The notes under the pieces were generated by a model. The model was not told the DNA's origin. It searched no databases and saw only the letters and a list, made by a program, of their open reading frames with translations. A program made the translations under genes and the position numbers. From positions 2,359,501 to 2,423,500 of the forward strand of contig NC_013422.1 in NCBI RefSeq assembly GCF_000024765.1: a DNA stretch of 64,000 nucleotides, read 5' to 3'. Shown in pieces: positions 62,195 to 64,000 of the stretch (position 1 is the stretch's first letter; each line of letters begins with the position of its first letter). This DNA is from Halothiobacillus neapolitanus c2. Its GTDB lineage: Bacteria; Pseudomonadota; Gammaproteobacteria; Halothiobacillales; Halothiobacillaceae.

Positions 62195-63052
62195 TCAGGG
62201 CACGATCAGGTAGTCGGACGAAGGGGTGAAACGAAGCGACAGGTCGATGGCCTGAACGTGCTTGGTGATGGCGCCGGTCGAAATGAAATCCACACCGGTC
62301 AGGGCAACGTCCCGAACAGTGGACAAATCCACATTGCCTGAAGCTTCGAGTTTGGCCCGACCCTTGTTCGCCGCCACGGCGGCGCGCAATCCGGCCAGAT
62401 CGAAATTATCCAGCAGAATCCGGTCAACGCCCGCCGCCAATGCTTCTTCGAGCTGATCGAGGGTTTCAACTTCTACCTCAAGCGGAACATCCGGGTTGAT
62501 GGCCCGACTCGCCTGCACTGCTGCCGTGATCGACCCCGCCGCCATGATGTGGTTTTCCTTGAGCAAGACCATGTCATACAACCCCAAGCGATGGTTGAAG
62601 CCCCCACCACAGGTAACGGCGTATTTCTGCGCCATGCGCAAACCGGGGATCGTCTTGCGGGTGTCGAGAATGCGTGCCGATGTCCCGCTGATGGCATCGA
62701 CATAGGCACGGGTGATCGTCGCCGTGCCGCTTAAGGTTTGCAGAAAGTTCAAGGCCGTGCGCTCGGCCGTCAGCAGCGCGCGTGCCGGTCCATCGAGCGT
62801 GCAGATGACACTATCTGCCGGAACGGGATCGCCATCACAGTACAACCACTGAACCAGTGAGCGGTTCGATACACGGCGGAACGCGGTTTCCGCCCAGGCT
62901 GTGCCGGCCAACACGCACGATTCCCGCGCCACGATCCGCCCCTGCATCATCTGTTCGGCCGGAACGAGCCGCGCGGAGACATCCCCGCCGCCTATATCTT
63001 CGGTTAGCGCGCGCGTTACATCGTCGGCAATCTGCTGGGAATCAATCATCAC
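62195..63052 (-). CDS. nadC: Nicotinate-nucleotide pyrophosphorylase (quinolinate phosphoribosyltransferase)
   Basis: A 285-residue enzyme of NAD synthesis, making nicotinate mononucleotide from quinolinate and PRPP. Seen are ALTEDIGGGDVSARLV, the TLSGTATITRAYVDA segment, ILDTRKTIPGLRMAQKYAV, GGFNHRLGLYDMVLLKENH and EVEVETLDQLEEAL. The ATG at 63052 (or 63049) is near a GATTC-type upstream context. A small hairpin (ACCCC-TCGA-TGGGGT near 62180) lies in the convergent gap to the cytochrome b gene. It diverges from the ldh-like gene. Confidence 0.95.
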   Translation of the reverse strand: MMIDSQQIADDVTRALTEDIGGGDVSARLVPAEQMMQGRIVARESCVLAGTAWAETAFRRVSNRSLVQWLYCDGDPVPADSVICTLDGPARALLTAERTALNFLQTLSGTATITRAYVDAISGTSARILDTRKTIPGLRMAQKYAVTCGGGFNHRLGLYDMVLLKENHIMAAGSITAAVQASRAINPDVPLEVEVETLDQLEEALAAGVDRILLDNFDLAGLRAAVAANKGRAKLEASGNVDLSTVRDVALTGVDFISTGAITKHVQAIDLSLRFTPSSDYLIVP

Positions 63053-63243
63053 TTTATATTTTCCGGAATTTCAGGGCGTTTACCGTGGATCGCCAGGGGT
63101 ATAGAAGAGAACTCCCTAGTTTAAACCATCTCGCCATCACAGTCCGATAGGCCCCTATGTCGGCAATCGTACCGGAGCATCGGCACTCTTTGCGATAAGC
63201 TTGATGCGTTCCGATTCTTGATTCAGCAGTAGGAGATTTCGCC

Positions 63244-64000
63244 ATGCGTGTTGCCGTGTTCAGTAGCAAACCCTACGATAAGGAAAGTCTGACCCGAGCC
63301 AATGCGGCTTTCGGGCATGAACTGCAATTCTTTGAAGCGGCACTAAATCTCCAAACATGCAGCCTGGCAGAAAATGCCGAGGCCGTCTGTGTGTTTGTGC
63401 ACGATCAGATCGACGCGCATCTGCTGCGCTGTCTGGCGGGGCGGGGCGTCAAGGTCGTTGCCCTGCGTTATGCCGGCTTCAACAACGTCGATCTGCCAGC
63501 CGCGCGTGAAGTGGGCATTGATGTGGTGCGGGTGCCGGCGTACTCACCTTATGCCGTGGCCGAGCATGCGGTGGCGATGATGCTGACGCTCAACCGCCAT
63601 ACCCATCGGGCCTATAACCGGGTGCGCGAAGGCAATTTCGCGCTCAATGGCCTGCTCGGGTTCGATATGAACGGCAAGACGGTCGGCATCGTTGGCACCG
63701 GGCGCATCGGCACCGTACTGGCCCGCATCATGCTCGGCTTCGGCTGCACCGTGCTTGCATACGATCTGTATCCGAACGATGAATGCAAGGCGCTGGGCGT
63801 GCGGTATGTCTCGCTGGATGAACTACTGCCGCAAAGCGACATCATCAGCCTGCACTGCCCGCTCAGTGAGGAAACACGCCACCTCATCGATTCGAAGGCG
63901 ATCGGCAAGATGAAGCGCGGTGCCATGCTGATCAATACGGGTCGCGGGGCTTTGATCGACACCCGTGCAGTGATCGCAGCGCTCAAGCGCGGCCACATCG
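63244..64000 (+). CDS. D-2-hydroxyacid dehydrogenase (LdhA-like), 5' part
   Basis: About 252 residues are visible before the right edge; the stop is outside. The N-terminus MRVAVFSSKPYDKESL, the catalytic-arginine region ALRYAGFNNVDL, VRVPAYSPYAVAEHAVAMML and the NAD motif VGIVGTGRIGTVLA, then INTGRGALIDT, are as in fermentative D-lactate dehydrogenase (LdhA). Related D-2-hydroxyacid dehydrogenases share these motifs, so D-lactate is the likely but not certain substrate. The ATG at 63244 follows AGGAGATTTCGCC. Confidence 0.88.
   Translation, partial: MRVAVFSSKPYDKESLTRANAAFGHELQFFEAALNLQTCSLAENAEAVCVFVHDQIDAHLLRCLAGRGVKVVALRYAGFNNVDLPAAREVGIDVVRVPAYSPYAVAEHAVAMMLTLNRHTHRAYNRVREGNFALNGLLGFDMNGKTVGIVGTGRIGTVLARIMLGFGCTVLAYDLYPNDECKALGVRYVSLDELLPQSDIISLHCPLSEETRHLIDSKAIGKMKRGAMLINTGRGALIDTRAVIAALKRGHI

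Overview
The window reads as the chromosome of a gammaproteobacterium. The orders ispG-hisS-yfgM-bamB-...-der and ileS-lspA-fkpB-ispH are typical of that class. The gene mix (cyanase, rhodanese, CysZ, periplasmic superoxide-reductase-like protein, xanthomonadin-type pigment genes, small cytochromes) would suit a sulfur-oxidising or halotolerant lineage such as Halothiobacillus. That genus is an inference, not something proved here. No rRNA or tRNA gene and no CRISPR array was recognised.

Layout. 1-4873: ispG (partial), hisS, yfgM, bamB and an unassigned membrane-anchored protein. 4993-10382: four tightly coupled ectoine-catabolism-type genes (doeB2, doeD, doeA, doeC) lying between bamB and der. 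10583-12286: der with a long basic tail. 12298-24596: the most unusual block, read as one putative sigma-54 regulon. It has a CynABD/NrtABD-type ABC importer, a divergent NifA-like activator, a minus-strand operon (OsmC protein, acyl-CoA-dehydrogenase-fold enzyme, rubredoxin-NAD reductase fusion, rhodanese, and possibly a CopD-like protein) and a divergent cyanase gene. Four candidate -24/-12 promoters and shared ACAATGT-type half-sites connect the parts. An IS110-family element sits precisely inside the OsmC gene and probably separates that operon from its promoter.

24820-36030: an EEP hydrolase and a PLD-VTT fusion, about 0.9 kb without a convincing gene, a 2-oxoglutarate oxygenase coupled to an unknown protein, an OprC/NosA-like copper receptor, a MASE1-CHASE-PAS-GGDEF protein, a 12-bp minisatellite and a MITE-like repeat. 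36082-45223: mostly housekeeping genes (DUF2058, DUF1415, Ntn amidase, superoxide-reductase-like protein, cysZ, DsbG-like protein, ispH, fkpB, lspA, ileS), followed by a second MITE-like repeat and a glycerate kinase.

46723-55312: two divergent operons forming an incomplete aryl-polyene/xanthomonadin-type pigment cluster. Minus strand: FAD oxidoreductase, chorismatase, acyltransferase, GT2. Plus strand: PAP2, ketosynthase, chain-length factor, ketoreductase, polysaccharide deacetylase. No acyl carrier protein, dehydratase, aryl ligase or exporter is present here. 55378-64000: a P4H-type oxygenase, an SDR, murJ, dapE, an ArsC-like protein, a small cytochrome c, a second MITE copy, a possible Fur-controlled PepSY/cytochrome b561 pair, nadC and a partial D-2-hydroxyacid dehydrogenase.

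All assignments come from reading the sequence by eye. No alignment or database search was run.
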